Of a DNA stretch of 64,000 bases, positions 28,865 to 39,143 are shown in pieces. The stretch is from Saccharomyces mikatae IFO 1815 (taxonomy: Eukaryota > Ascomycota > Saccharomycetes > Saccharomycetales > Saccharomycetaceae): positions 620,001 through 684,000 of the forward strand of contig NC_079269.1 in the NCBI RefSeq assembly GCF_947241705.1. The letters are read 5' to 3'. Position 1 is the stretch's first letter. Each line of letters starts with the position of its first letter. Below the pieces are notes generated by a model, which did not search any database, was not told where the DNA came from, and saw only the letters and a program-made list of their open reading frames with translations. Both the position numbers and the translations under genes were made by a program.

Positions 28865-31516
28865 TCATTTTCTCCCCATATTTATTTTATCCCCGATTAA
28901 ACCTTTAAAGATTTGCGGAACCATCTCTATCAACCATTCTTCCTTGGAGATAGCTAGACAGTCCCTGATGAATTCCTTCGATGTTAACATTAGTTGCTGA
29001 TAAAGCACATATTTACTCGGTCTCTGTGCCTTTTCCTTATAATTAGAGAAAAGTATGCTAGAAGGATGAACGTTGACGTTCAGTCCGCCTGATGATTTAC
29101 CCATGGTGTGGTATCCGGTAGATCCCAACTGCACAATATTCATTGGAAACCCACTGATGAAGCATCGGACTATCCTTCCATTTATGTAGCCTGCCGCATT
29201 ACTTACTTTCATTCTGGCTTGGTCGTTCTTTTCCACTAAACCAACCTTTTCACTACATCTGAATAGTTGGTTTCTGATATTCCTTACCCTCACCATTGTT
29301 TTAAATTGGATTTTATGGTCTTGGCACCAACTTCTGGAGAATTTGGAAGTTCTCCATTGGTTGAAAATTTCTAGATACAGTATATGATCGCTTTCTACTT
29401 CACTTATTATACTTGCCGCAGCATCCCTTTTTTGACCAATAAATAATGAAGATGTTTCATGTAACATTGAAACTATGGTCAAACACTCCTCTAATACTCC
29501 TTGACATTTTTCGTGCGTAGCAGCTGTATAGAGTACTTTTGCGAATTCAGGTTCACAAGGAAACTCGCACATCATTTTACCTAGGCGAGTGATTGCCCCT
29601 TTGCTATTTAAAGCACCCAAAATGTATAAATTTTCCAAAGACTTCCGTAATGTGGGAATGCTTGGCTTATCCATTAAAGGAAATTTTATCAAGTCAGTGA
29701 CACCAAGCGATAATAATAGTAACACTGTATTAGAAAGGTTTGTTCTAGCAATCTCAGGTTTGGGCATGAGTTCTAATTCGTGCGAATATGACCATTTGGT
29801 AAAAATTCTGAAACATTTTCCCGGTCCAACACGACCGGCCCTACCTGCACGCTGATCAACTGAAGCTCTTGAGCATGGTACGGTCAAAAGTTGGCTCATT
29901 CCAGTCGAAGGTATGTACGAATTTTCCTTAACAAACCCAGGATCAATGACGTACTTAATACCATCAATAGTTAGCGAGGTTTCTGCAATATTGGTAGCCA
30001 ACACAACTTTTCTGGTGTTTTCTGGTGTTTTCTGGAAGATTTTCAATTGTTGTTCTTGAGGCAAATTCGCATATATAGGTGTTATAAGCATTTGTCTTGT
30101 TCGGGAACCCAACTTAGACATAATTTCCTCCAGCTTAACTTTTGTCCTTTCAATTTCTTCTTGTCCCGTTAAAAACACTAGAATATCTCCCGGTAAAGCC
30201 TGCGTAGTGTGAATTTGAAAAATTGTTGTTATGGCAGCATGAATATAGTTTGCCTCCGGCTGCAACGTGTAGTGAATATCTACAGGGTACCTTCTCCCAG
30301 GAACGTTGAAAATGGGACAATCATCAAAAAACTCCGAAAACTTTTTTGCATTCATTGTTGCTGATGATATTAGTAGTTTTAGGGTAGGTCTTTGCGGCAA
30401 AATCTCTTTCAGTAAGCCTATCAAAATATCTGTAGCCAAGGTTCTTTCATGGGCTTCATCAATCATGATACAAGAATATCTGCTTAACTTGGAATCTGCA
30501 AGAAATTCTCTCAGTAGCATACCATCTGTCATATACTTCAGAATCGTCTTATTTGGTGTTGTTTTATCTTCGAAACGAATTTGATAACCCACTTCCTTAC
30601 CAAGCACAACATTCATCTCATCTGCAACTCTTGCCGCAACAGAGGTAGCAGCCACACGACGCGGTTGTGTTATGGCAATTTGGAATTCGCCCTGATTGGT
30701 GTAGCCATCTTCCACCAAGTACTGAGGCAACTGTGTAGTCTTACCTGAACCAGTTTCACCCATTATAATTAAGACTTGATGCTTTTTGATCTCTTGAAGT
30801 AGCTCATCTCTATATTGGTGCACGGGCAAAAGTTTTCTACTTTCTTGTATAGTCAATATACGCGTTTCTTCAGTTTTTAAAGCCTCTTCTAGTCGTGTTT
30901 CATATTGAAGTTTCTCTTCAGGTAGCAAATCGCCGTCATCATTAGTATAATCGATCATTGCATCAGTATCGAAAACATAATCGTACTTTTCAGATCCTTC
31001 CACTACAATATCGTCAGGATGGTCGTTTTTTTTAGCCATCGCATTTCGCAGTTGTTGTTCCTCCCACATATGCTGCCTGTTTACTTTATTTCTTTCTTTA
31101 ACATTCCTTTGATTAAGAATAACCTCAGCCTTGGAACTTGTACACGGTTCCACATTCGAAGTGCTATAAGATGTGTCCTTAGCTTCATTTTCAGGAACAC
31201 ATGATAAATTATTGCTCGAAGTAAGCTGACCACTTGGCCAAGTTTGTCCATGGTTCTTAATTATTCTTTTCTCTGGTTCGAGTAGTTCTTCTTTGAGATC
31301 ACCACTCACTGAACAGTGCTTAGTAAAGGAAAAAGTTCTATTTGGGTCATAGCGTGACCTTTTTGGCTCTAGGTGGAAGTCATTACTTTTAACGTCTTGG
31401 TCCTCTTCCCAATTCACGGAAGATGGCTCGGTACTTGTTGTGCCTTCATCTTTTTTAGTAACTTCAAAAGTTCTTTTCGCTCTACGTTTGCCAGTTTCAG
31501 ATAAAGAATTTGACAT
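28865..31516 (-). CDS. PRP2: DEAH-box splicing ATPase Prp2
   Basis: The 883-residue product (876 in S. cerevisiae) has a fast-changing N-terminal tail (1-150) followed by the DEAH helicase core: motif I GETGSGKT (253-260), motif II DEAH (353-356), SAT near 386 and motif VI QRAGRAGR near 570. The winged-helix, ratchet and OB-fold domains follow. Prp2 drives the spliceosome from the B-act to the B* state with its cofactor Spp2. Most differences from S. cerevisiae lie in the tail, as expected for this family. Confidence 0.97.
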   Translation of the reverse strand: MSNSLSETGKRRAKRTFEVTKKDEGTTSTEPSSVNWEEDQDVKSNDFHLEPKRSRYDPNRTFSFTKHCSVSGDLKEELLEPEKRIIKNHGQTWPSGQLTSSNNLSCVPENEAKDTSYSTSNVEPCTSSKAEVILNQRNVKERNKVNRQHMWEEQQLRNAMAKKNDHPDDIVVEGSEKYDYVFDTDAMIDYTNDDGDLLPEEKLQYETRLEEALKTEETRILTIQESRKLLPVHQYRDELLQEIKKHQVLIIMGETGSGKTTQLPQYLVEDGYTNQGEFQIAITQPRRVAATSVAARVADEMNVVLGKEVGYQIRFEDKTTPNKTILKYMTDGMLLREFLADSKLSRYSCIMIDEAHERTLATDILIGLLKEILPQRPTLKLLISSATMNAKKFSEFFDDCPIFNVPGRRYPVDIHYTLQPEANYIHAAITTIFQIHTTQALPGDILVFLTGQEEIERTKVKLEEIMSKLGSRTRQMLITPIYANLPQEQQLKIFQKTPENTRKVVLATNIAETSLTIDGIKYVIDPGFVKENSYIPSTGMSQLLTVPCSRASVDQRAGRAGRVGPGKCFRIFTKWSYSHELELMPKPEIARTNLSNTVLLLLSLGVTDLIKFPLMDKPSIPTLRKSLENLYILGALNSKGAITRLGKMMCEFPCEPEFAKVLYTAATHEKCQGVLEECLTIVSMLHETSSLFIGQKRDAAASIISEVESDHILYLEIFNQWRTSKFSRSWCQDHKIQFKTMVRVRNIRNQLFRCSEKVGLVEKNDQARMKVSNAAGYINGRIVRCFISGFPMNIVQLGSTGYHTMGKSSGGLNVNVHPSSILFSNYKEKAQRPSKYVLYQQLMLTSKEFIRDCLAISKEEWLIEMVPQIFKGLIGDKINMGRK

Positions 31517-31988
31517 GTTCTGTTACTGATGCTTTTTACACTATAAAAGCTATCTATACAACTGTAATAACTGTACATTCTGATAATATGAAGTTTATAC
31601 TCTTTCCAACAGTGTCCGGGTAACCAAATCATCTTCCCTTCTTTCTCCCTCTACTATTAAGTTGTATGAACTAGTACTACTTTGACCTCATTTAGGATAA
31701 GAAACAGAACGAAAATGTAAATTTTTTATTTGTTTCTTAATCTCAAGTTTAGCCTTTTATTGTTTCAATTTTCTCTATTGTTTTAATACACATCGATTTT
31801 TCCAAGCCGATGAGGCTCGAGATGGAAAAAAAGAAAAAAGTGAAAAAGTTAGATAGGTAAGGTAAGATTTATGAAGTTCTATTTTCGTGAGGCTTTGGGC
31901 CTTGCATAAATTTTTTTTGTCTGTTTACATGCAGTCTTTTTGATAAATTTTATATCATTATATTTTCCTTGGATACAACTTGTTCATT
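31517..31988. promoter_or_regulatory. Divergent PRP2/URK1 promoter region
   Basis: 472 bp between divergent genes. CGGGTAA at 31617-31623 is an exact Reb1 core, about 100 bp upstream of the PRP2 start, a common position for this general regulatory factor. Nothing else is assigned. Confidence 0.5.
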
Positions 31989-33494
31989 ATGTCTCATCGT
32001 ATTGCACCCTCAAAAGAACGATCCTCATCATTTATTTCAATTCAAGACAGTGAAACAAAAGACGCATTGAGTTCTGATGTTGTTATGGATGGCAAAACGG
32101 ATATCAAGAAGAAAGAGGGGAAGAGCTCTCGGTATATACCCCCATGGACAACTCCTTATATCATTGGTATAGGTGGCGCTTCAGGTTCAGGCAAGACAAG
32201 TGTCGCTGCCAAAATCGTGTCATCGATTAATGTTCCCTGGACAGTATTGGTATCTTTGGATAACTTCTACAAACCATTAGGCCCAGAGGACAGAACTAGA
32301 GCCTTCAAAAACGAGTACGATTTTGATGAGCCAAATGCCATAAATTTAGATCTGGCATACGAATGCATTTTGAATTTAAGGGAAGGTAAGAGGACAAATA
32401 TCCCAGTTTATAGCTTCGTTCACCACAATAGAGTTCCCGATAAAAATATTGTCATATATGGGGCCAGTGTAGTAGTGATTGAGGGAATTTATGCCCTTTA
32501 CGATTCTCGATTGCTGGATCTGATGGATTTGAAGATTTATGTTGATGCCGATTTAGATGTCTGCTTAGCAAGAAGATTATCTAGGGATATAGTTTCGAGA
32601 GGGAGAGATTTGGATGGTTGTATTCAACAGTGGGAGAAATTTGTGAAACCTAATGCAGTAAAGTTCGTGAAACCAACAATGAAAAATGCAGATGCTATCA
32701 TTCCATCCATGAGTGATAACGGTGCGGCAGTGAATTTAATTATTAATCACATTAAGTCAAAACTGGAGCTGAAATCAGACGAGCACTTAAGAGAGCTGAT
32801 AATGCTGGGCTCTTCTCATTCCCAAAATATGCTTGATCGTAACATGATCCATGAATTACCGCGCACAAACCAAGTTCTTTCATTACATACCATGCTTCTA
32901 AACAAAAACTTAAATTGCGCAGACTTTATTTTCTACTTCGACAGATTAGCAACAATTTTATTGTCGTGGGCACTCGACGACATTCCTCTAACACACACAA
33001 ATATCGCAACTCCTAGTGGACATACCGTGGAAAATGTTATTACTTGTCAGTTTGATCAAGTAACTGCTGTAAATATTATACGATCAGGAGATTGTTTCAT
33101 GAAGTCATTGAGAAAAACGATTCCTAATATTACAATTGGGAAATTGTTGATTCAATCCGATTCACAAACTGGAGAACCACAACTGCATTGTGAATTCTTA
33201 CCCCCAAACATAGACAAATTTGGCAAGGTGTTCTTAATGGAGGGTCAAATTATTAGTGGTGCAGCCATGATCATGGCCATCCAGGTACTTTTAGATCATG
33301 GTATTGGCTTAGAGAAAATTAGCGTAGTAGTATATTTGGCTACCGAGGTTGGCATTAGACGTATACTAAATGCTTTTGATAACAAAGTCAACATTTTTGC
33401 TGGTATGATCATTACGAGGGAAATGTTACAAAATCATCAATATAAATGGGCATTGACCAGATTTCTTGATTCGAAGTATTTTGGCTGTGATTGA
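31989..33494 (+). CDS. URK1: Uridine/cytidine kinase
   Basis: Starting at the ATG at 31989 (MSHRIAPSKERSSSF) gives 501 residues, the S. cerevisiae length. A P-loop GGASGSGKT lies at 62-70, followed by the uridine-kinase core with SLDNFY and the lid region CLARRLSRDI. A C-terminal domain from about 280 resembles uracil phosphoribosyltransferase but in this family is not the main cellular UPRT. Urk1 phosphorylates uridine and cytidine in pyrimidine salvage. Confidence 0.97.
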   Translation: MSHRIAPSKERSSSFISIQDSETKDALSSDVVMDGKTDIKKKEGKSSRYIPPWTTPYIIGIGGASGSGKTSVAAKIVSSINVPWTVLVSLDNFYKPLGPEDRTRAFKNEYDFDEPNAINLDLAYECILNLREGKRTNIPVYSFVHHNRVPDKNIVIYGASVVVIEGIYALYDSRLLDLMDLKIYVDADLDVCLARRLSRDIVSRGRDLDGCIQQWEKFVKPNAVKFVKPTMKNADAIIPSMSDNGAAVNLIINHIKSKLELKSDEHLRELIMLGSSHSQNMLDRNMIHELPRTNQVLSLHTMLLNKNLNCADFIFYFDRLATILLSWALDDIPLTHTNIATPSGHTVENVITCQFDQVTAVNIIRSGDCFMKSLRKTIPNITIGKLLIQSDSQTGEPQLHCEFLPPNIDKFGKVFLMEGQIISGAAMIMAIQVLLDHGIGLEKISVVVYLATEVGIRRILNAFDNKVNIFAGMIITREMLQNHQYKWALTRFLDSKYFGCD

Positions 33495-33590
33495 GAATAA
33501 GTAGAGGCAAAAAGTAAACACGATTAAATAATAGTTCACATATACATACACACTATATTCAATAATTTTTTATTCTCTCTATGAAAAGTT

Positions 33591-36275
33591 TTAAAATCCC
33601 ATTAATTTCAATAATCCATAGCCTACCGTAACAATGGTTGCATAACTTAATAAACTGGCTGGTACCCCTCTTGTGATAAATGTACCCACGGTCAAATACC
33701 TATCACCAACTTCGTCGATCATTGAAATTGCGGTTACGTTGGGGAAACCAGAGGTCGGAAGACCCATAGCACTGGAACATAAAAGGGCGGCTATAACGAT
33801 CAGCAGTCTAGAATGATCACCTGAAGGTAGATTAGAACCGATCTCGCTCATTAACGGGACGATAATCATTGCTGCAACAGTATGAGAGACAAAAGTTGCC
33901 ATTATAAGAATTACAAGACCAAAAATCAACACAATGATAAAGATTGGTTCATCCTCGACTTGTGCCTTAATTAGCTGTGCCATAGTAGACAACAAGCCAG
34001 ATGAACTTACCGCTTTACCGAGGGTGGTACCCCCCATGGCCAAAACAACGATGGTCCACATAAAATTATTGAAATCATCTGACGTTAAAAGCCCCGTGCC
34101 AAAGAAGACTATAATGGGTATAATAGATATAATGCCCATTTCACCAAATATACCGGAAATTTGGTTTGAAAGGCACCAAAGAATAATTGTTATAATACAA
34201 ACTAAAGTGACAAACCATTGTTTCAAAGTAAATGGATCACGGGATGGATGCAGTTGCAAAATTTTCACATTTGGTTCAGGAGGGAAAGTTATGATCAATA
34301 GGACCCAGATTGCCATGATACAAATAAAGCACACGGGTAGCGCAATCATAAACCATTCGGCCCAAGATGGTGAAGGATCCATTATACCAATAGAGAAAAT
34401 ATTCTGAGGAGAAGCAATGGGGGAAGACATACCTCCGATGTTGGAAGCGAGAGCGATACCTAGAATTAGAGCTTTGGCATAGGAACAATTTCTTGGTAGT
34501 GTTCTGAGTAAAGGTTGGACGATGGAATAACAAAGGACGGGAGCAGCAACATTAGATACCCACATGGAGACGAAGAGAGCTACAAACATATTTGTTAGGA
34601 GAATGAAATGTGGGTTTGTACCGGCAGAAGCCAAAATATGGGTGGAAAGGACTTTAGCAATATTGTACTTCGACAAGGCAGCGGCCAAAGTAAACCCGCC
34701 TAACAAAAGCATAATGACACTGGACCACATAGTTGACAAAATGAATTGAGAAGAATCACGGGGAGACATTGGTTGAGCGGTGACTGGATCCTTGATGACT
34801 GGGAAAACGACAATGAGCAGAGGAATCATCAAAGATGTCACGAAAAGGGGGATTGTCTCAGTGGCCCATAGTAGAGAGGCATATATCAAAATGGCGAAAC
34901 AGTTTCTTTGTAAGGAATCCTTGGCGAATGGCGTCAAATTAAAAGTTAGTAATGCAATGAAGCAGAAGGTGATTAGTAAAAACTTCAAAAAAGAAGTTCG
35001 GTTTATAATGAATAGGGCCCATTGCTTGGGTGGTAAATGCATGAGTTCACTGAAAGTTAAGGAATCCGATGATGGAGCAATGGTACCGGCATTGCCACTT
35101 GACATTGCCATGGATTCGGAGATATTGCCATTGGGATGCAACTGATTGGAACTCAACTTCAAGTATTTTTTATTGTCGGTCTTTGCAGATTGGTACTTTC
35201 TTTCCAAATTCATCATATCCTTCCAAACAGTGTTCCTTTCCCACACGACATGATCTCTCAAATGGGAGGATAGTTCACGTTCAGCGTCCTGGAAATCGAG
35301 AATTTCTTGCCTGTTACCATCTTCAACTTCCTCGTTATTGCTGCTGCTTCCGTCATTATTGATCCGGTCTGCATCAAGATTAAACGTATTGGATGCTCTG
35401 CGGGTGCCCTTGTTCAAGCTGGCATAAGTGAGAATGGTCTCGGTTATGTGATGCTGGATTCTGTTTATTGTAGCGGGGTTGAAGACATGTGAATGAAATT
35501 TGATATAGTTCAAATAGTTCTGTTTCAAGTTTGTGTTCAAAGACTTGTCAAATTTCTTGCAGATCTTGGAGAACCCGGTCTGATTCAACTCGATAAAGTC
35601 CTTCAACTCGGATAACTGAGTGTAAATAGATATCAATCTTTTTTTTAAAGACAACCTATGCTGGGTAAGGGGAGAAAGGTATACCGAGTTAGTGTTGGAA
35701 ACTGACATTGAAGTCGAGACCAAGTTTTGCATTGAATTACCATTATTAGTGGTGTTCGAAACTTGCGTATGGATGACCGGTGCTGAGTCAATCGACATGT
35801 CCGTTAAAGAAGGGTTTGAATCCGTGGAGGAAACACTGCTAAACCTTCTTTGGCGTTGTTGTGACTTAGACTTCCTATTTCTAGCCACACTTTGCGATTG
35901 CTGCTGTTGCTGCTGGTTAAACAATTGGCTGGCCTTGTTCATATTCTCTAGTTCCGCGACATCGTCCTTCAATTCGTTGTAGTTAGCGATAAGACCTGTT
36001 TCTTGAGATATATAAAATTTATCAATTTTTCTCAATTCTTGATTCAAGGCAGCAACAAATTTAGAAATGTAAAATTGATCATCTGGAGAAGCGTCTGCTA
36101 ATAGCGGCAAATTCTCATCATCCGCCTCGTGTGACTGCACACCGTGGTGTTTGTTGTTACTGTACAGCTTATCCTTTTGCAAAGAATAGATGAGTTTCTT
36201 CAACTGCGAATACGCCAGATACTTGGTAGACCATTCCGGTACAGAATTGAACTGCAACGAATGCGAGAACTTCAT
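33591..36275 (-). CDS. PHO91: Vacuolar phosphate transporter Pho91 (SPX domain)
   Basis: The 894-residue product equals the S. cerevisiae protein. An N-terminal SPX domain (starts MKFSHSLQFNSVPEWSTKYL, runs to about 330) contains the Lys/Tyr-rich inositol-pyrophosphate-binding helices. It is interrupted by a Ser/Gln-rich linker with a short poly-Gln run. About twelve hydrophobic segments from residue 425 make a DASS/SLC13-type transporter. Pho91 exports phosphate from the vacuole and is controlled through its SPX domain. Its upstream region has an E-box at 36475-36480. Confidence 0.97.
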   Translation of the reverse strand: MKFSHSLQFNSVPEWSTKYLAYSQLKKLIYSLQKDKLYSNNKHHGVQSHEADDENLPLLADASPDDQFYISKFVAALNQELRKIDKFYISQETGLIANYNELKDDVAELENMNKASQLFNQQQQQQSQSVARNRKSKSQQRQRRFSSVSSTDSNPSLTDMSIDSAPVIHTQVSNTTNNGNSMQNLVSTSMSVSNTNSVYLSPLTQHRLSLKKRLISIYTQLSELKDFIELNQTGFSKICKKFDKSLNTNLKQNYLNYIKFHSHVFNPATINRIQHHITETILTYASLNKGTRRASNTFNLDADRINNDGSSSNNEEVEDGNRQEILDFQDAERELSSHLRDHVVWERNTVWKDMMNLERKYQSAKTDNKKYLKLSSNQLHPNGNISESMAMSSGNAGTIAPSSDSLTFSELMHLPPKQWALFIINRTSFLKFLLITFCFIALLTFNLTPFAKDSLQRNCFAILIYASLLWATETIPLFVTSLMIPLLIVVFPVIKDPVTAQPMSPRDSSQFILSTMWSSVIMLLLGGFTLAAALSKYNIAKVLSTHILASAGTNPHFILLTNMFVALFVSMWVSNVAAPVLCYSIVQPLLRTLPRNCSYAKALILGIALASNIGGMSSPIASPQNIFSIGIMDPSPSWAEWFMIALPVCFICIMAIWVLLIITFPPEPNVKILQLHPSRDPFTLKQWFVTLVCIITIILWCLSNQISGIFGEMGIISIIPIIVFFGTGLLTSDDFNNFMWTIVVLAMGGTTLGKAVSSSGLLSTMAQLIKAQVEDEPIFIIVLIFGLVILIMATFVSHTVAAMIIVPLMSEIGSNLPSGDHSRLLIVIAALLCSSAMGLPTSGFPNVTAISMIDEVGDRYLTVGTFITRGVPASLLSYATIVTVGYGLLKLMGF

Positions 36276-36956
36276 TTTGGCCTTGAAGTTAGCGTGCCTC
36301 CTTTAAAGCTTTTTTTTTTATCTGTCTAACTAAAAAAGAAAGCAAGCTACTCTCACTGAAATATAAAGCGGCATTTTCCTTATTTACTTATCAATTTCTT
36401 ACATGCAAGATATACTACTCGTTTTTCTTTTTTCCATACTGTTTATGGAATATTCGTCATCAAAGATACATCGTCACGTGAGTGTTAAATATAAATGGTT
36501 ACCCGCACCACAACACTTCAAAGAAGGGTAACTGATACATGCTTCTTCCCCACCAGAATTTCCGTTTTCTGACATCACCCGCCCCTCCCCCACGTCGGAG
36601 TGACATCAGGCGGATTAACCCACCTAGACACCGCGCTCAGAGTCACAATGGGAGTTCCAGCCCCTCTACCCCTTACCTTCCGCCACCCCTCATTTCGGAT
36701 CAGAAACAAAATATCACAAGGCCTTCGTTGAAACAGTAGCCTTCGACTCCTCGATACTGCTGTGATTTCTTTTTCCGGCGATTTAAGCTTTTTTGGCTTT
36801 CTCGAATCCGTTCAGTGCAAACCACACACATACGAACACATGGGTGTGTATAGACATATATATACATGTATACACTGGGTACACAGATCACAGATCATAG
36901 ATCTACAATATTTCAGAATCTATTTCTTTCCCAAACAGCTACTTCCCAAACGCGCC
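36276..36956. promoter_or_regulatory. PHO91/YNR014W divergent promoter: E-box, Reb1 core, STRE cluster, possible ACS
   Basis: Within 681 bp, CACGTG (36475-36480, as TCACGTGA) suits Cbf1 or Pho4. TTACCCG (36499-36505) is a Reb1 core. CCCCT (the STRE core for Msn2/4) occurs four times: 36582-36586, 36661-36665, 36669-36673 and 36686-36690. An 11/11 match to the reverse of the ARS consensus (TAAATATAAAT) lies at 36486-36496. The STREs lie 270-375 bp before YNR014W and most likely serve it. Confidence 0.6.
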
Positions 36957-37589
36957 ATGACCTCCACCGATATCAAGCCTTGTGCCGTAAATATTCCTGT
37001 TTCCGCTCACATCACCTTCCACTACAAGTCGACCGCGGACAGAGGCAGCAGCAGCAGCAGCTGCTGCTGCTCCTCTGCTGCTTCTAACGACTGTTCCCCC
37101 AGAGGTAGTTCTGTCGGTTTGCCGCCCGCTCTCTCGACAGACAACGAAATCATCGAGACGGTGCTTAACGTTTCCGCACCCGTTGCAGCAGACCCTACAC
37201 CGTTCTTCCCTTACAAGAGCAATTACACAGCTGTCTCGTGTTTGACTTCTGATCCAGCCTCACCGTCTCCACTGCACTCTTCTAGGCGTAACTCTGTGTT
37301 GGCGACAAACGACTTCCACCAGTGCGCACATCACAAAAACTTCCAAAGACGAGCCAGTGAACCACAACTGCCCTCGTTCGATAATCGCTCGTCGTCCGAG
37401 ATGAAAAGGTCCATCTCGTATGCCCAGCACAGCATGATGTTTCCAATCAGTGATCAAGCGGAGCCGCAAACATCCGTGTCTCCAAACAGTGACTCAGATC
37501 CGTCTTGTCCTTGCAACAGACACCATCATAGAAGAAACTCTGTGGCCGTCAAATTTGACAAGCCATTATATAAAAGACTAGAGCCATAA
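36957..37589 (+). CDS. YNR014W: Ser-rich protein of unknown function (YNR014W)
   Basis: The start at 36957 ([15 protein letters not shown]) gives 210 residues (212 in S. cerevisiae). No enzyme domain is visible. There are Ser and Cys runs (about 31-40) and three basophilic RRxS sites at Ser113 (RRNS), Ser134 (RRAS) and Ser195 (RRNS). RRASEP also fits a 14-3-3 mode-I site. The C-terminus [13 protein letters not shown] is conserved. I recall YMR206W as the whole-genome-duplication paralogue. Function is unknown; PKA phosphorylation and Bmh binding are inferences from motifs only. The Ser/Cys run is encoded by a perfect CAG/CTG palindrome. Confidence 0.88.
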   Translation: MTSTDIKPCAVNIPVSAHITFHYKSTADRGSSSSSCCCSSAASNDCSPRGSSVGLPPALSTDNEIIETVLNVSAPVAADPTPFFPYKSNYTAVSCLTSDPASPSPLHSSRRNSVLATNDFHQCAHHKNFQRRASEPQLPSFDNRSSSEMKRSISYAQHSMMFPISDQAEPQTSVSPNSDSDPSCPCNRHHHRRNSVAVKFDKPLYKRLEP

Positions 37590-37857
37590 GATCCATCCCA
37601 CGCAGCATATTTTTATCCCGCTTCCATACATATACTATACACATATTTTGTTCACTGCGTCACACGCAGTCACGTACGTCTCCGTCATTATATATACATA
37701 TTCATTACAAAGATCAATAGTGCATTCTTTGCCGCTTTCCGTTCTCAACGCGCTTTACTCATCGCTTCACTTGAAGAAAATTGAAACCAGTTTTGAAAAA
37801 CTTTTGCAATTTCGTCCATTTAAACCACACCAAAAACCAAACCGTCACGCAGAGACC

Positions 37858-39012
37858 ATGGTTATGTATGCCGGGAAACTGGTCCTAGCGCCAATGGTAA
37901 GAGCTGGCGAACTACCCACGAGATTGATGGCGCTTTCTCACGGCGCAGATCTGGTCTGGTCGCCAGAAATCATCGACAAAAAACTAATCCAGTGCATTAG
38001 GAAAGAAAATACGGCACTGCAAACAGTTGACTACGTCGTACCATCAAAGGTTCAAGCAAGACCAGAAACGCTTGTCTTCAGAACATACCCGAAACTGGAA
38101 TCGTCCAAGTTAATCTTCCAGATCGGGTCAGCGTCTCCGGACCTGGCCACACAGGCTGCTTTGAAAGTAATCAACGACGTCAACGGCATAGACATCAACG
38201 CAGGTTGCCCTAAACACTTCTCTGTACACTCAGGCATGGGTTCAGCTCTCTTGCGCACCCCTGACACACTGTGTCTCATCTTGAAAGAACTGGTTAAGAA
38301 CGTGGGTAACCCTCACAGCAAACCTATCAGCGTGAAAATAAGGCTCCTGGACACTAAAGAAGACACTTTGCAACTCGTCACACGTCTGTGTGCCACGGGA
38401 ATCACCAATTTGACAGTGCACTGCAGGAAAACAGAAATGAGAAACAGAGAACAACCCATCACGGATTACATTGCAGAGATCTACGAAATATGTCGGGCAA
38501 ATAAAGTGTCATTGATAGTGAACGGCGCTATCCGCAACCGTTCTCATTTTCACGACTTGCAAACCAACCATTGGAAAAACACCCACATTGGTGGAATGAT
38601 CGCAGAATGTGCTGAACGGGACCCTACCGTTTTTGATTGCACCACCAATCTGTCAGAGGATGGGCTACCTTGGGTCACCACTTGCCGCGAGTTCGTTCAG
38701 TGGGCGACCAAATTCGATAATCACGTCGGTAATACAAAATACATGCTGACAAGGATTGTCCCCGGAAAATCAAAGTTCTTTCAGTATTTTGCCCATTGCA
38801 AAAGCTCGGAAGAAATTAACTTCGTACTGACGCAATTAAACAAAGATGGCAGCGCCCAGACAGATCCTTCAGAGTACTTGCAAAACTGTAGGGCACAAGA
38901 AAAAGCTCTGAAGAATGCCAACACCAATACCAAACAAAAAAGGAAACAGACCGATCATACGGGCTGTGACGCTAAAAAGCAAAAAGTATTGCCTCCTCCT
39001 GCAGATGTATAA
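37858..39012 (+). CDS. SMM1: tRNA dihydrouridine synthase (U20), Dus2
   Basis: Starting at the ATG at 37858 (MVMYAGKLVLAPMVRAG) gives 384 residues, the S. cerevisiae length; the frame is open further upstream, but that part is not conserved coding. A TIM-barrel flavin domain shows LAPMVRAGELP, the catalytic-cysteine region INAGCPKHFS (Cys117) and the GSALLRTPD loop. A helical tail ends in a basic, nuclear-signal-like stretch (KQKRKQTDH, KKQK). The enzyme reduces uridine 20 in the D-loop of cytoplasmic tRNAs with FMN and NADPH. Convergent with ACC1. Confidence 0.96.
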   Translation: MVMYAGKLVLAPMVRAGELPTRLMALSHGADLVWSPEIIDKKLIQCIRKENTALQTVDYVVPSKVQARPETLVFRTYPKLESSKLIFQIGSASPDLATQAALKVINDVNGIDINAGCPKHFSVHSGMGSALLRTPDTLCLILKELVKNVGNPHSKPISVKIRLLDTKEDTLQLVTRLCATGITNLTVHCRKTEMRNREQPITDYIAEIYEICRANKVSLIVNGAIRNRSHFHDLQTNHWKNTHIGGMIAECAERDPTVFDCTTNLSEDGLPWVTTCREFVQWATKFDNHVGNTKYMLTRIVPGKSKFFQYFAHCKSSEEINFVLTQLNKDGSAQTDPSEYLQNCRAQEKALKNANTNTKQKRKQTDHTGCDAKKQKVLPPPADV

Positions 39013-39143
39013 TATATTCTAAGAAGAAAACGGATCTTTAAGGAAAAAGTGCGTATATGTGTATATATTTATACATTTTTTTAATTTATATTAGTAACTG
39101 AGTTAAATTACATTAATACCATTTTTTTTTCATCTCACAAAAT

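Noticed and set aside
30007-30035. Short tandem repeat of TTTCTGGTGT inside PRP2
   Set aside because: It codes an ordinary helicase stretch (KTPENTRK) conserved in the family, so the repeat is incidental.
36539-36739. 66-codon Pro/Arg-rich frame upstream of YNR014W
   Set aside because: It coincides with the STRE cluster, whose C-rich sequence explains the Pro content. No homology recognised.
37648-37857. 70-codon open extension upstream of SMM1
   Set aside because: The conserved Dus2 start is at 37858 and its length then equals the S. cerevisiae protein. The extension looks like promoter and leader sequence.
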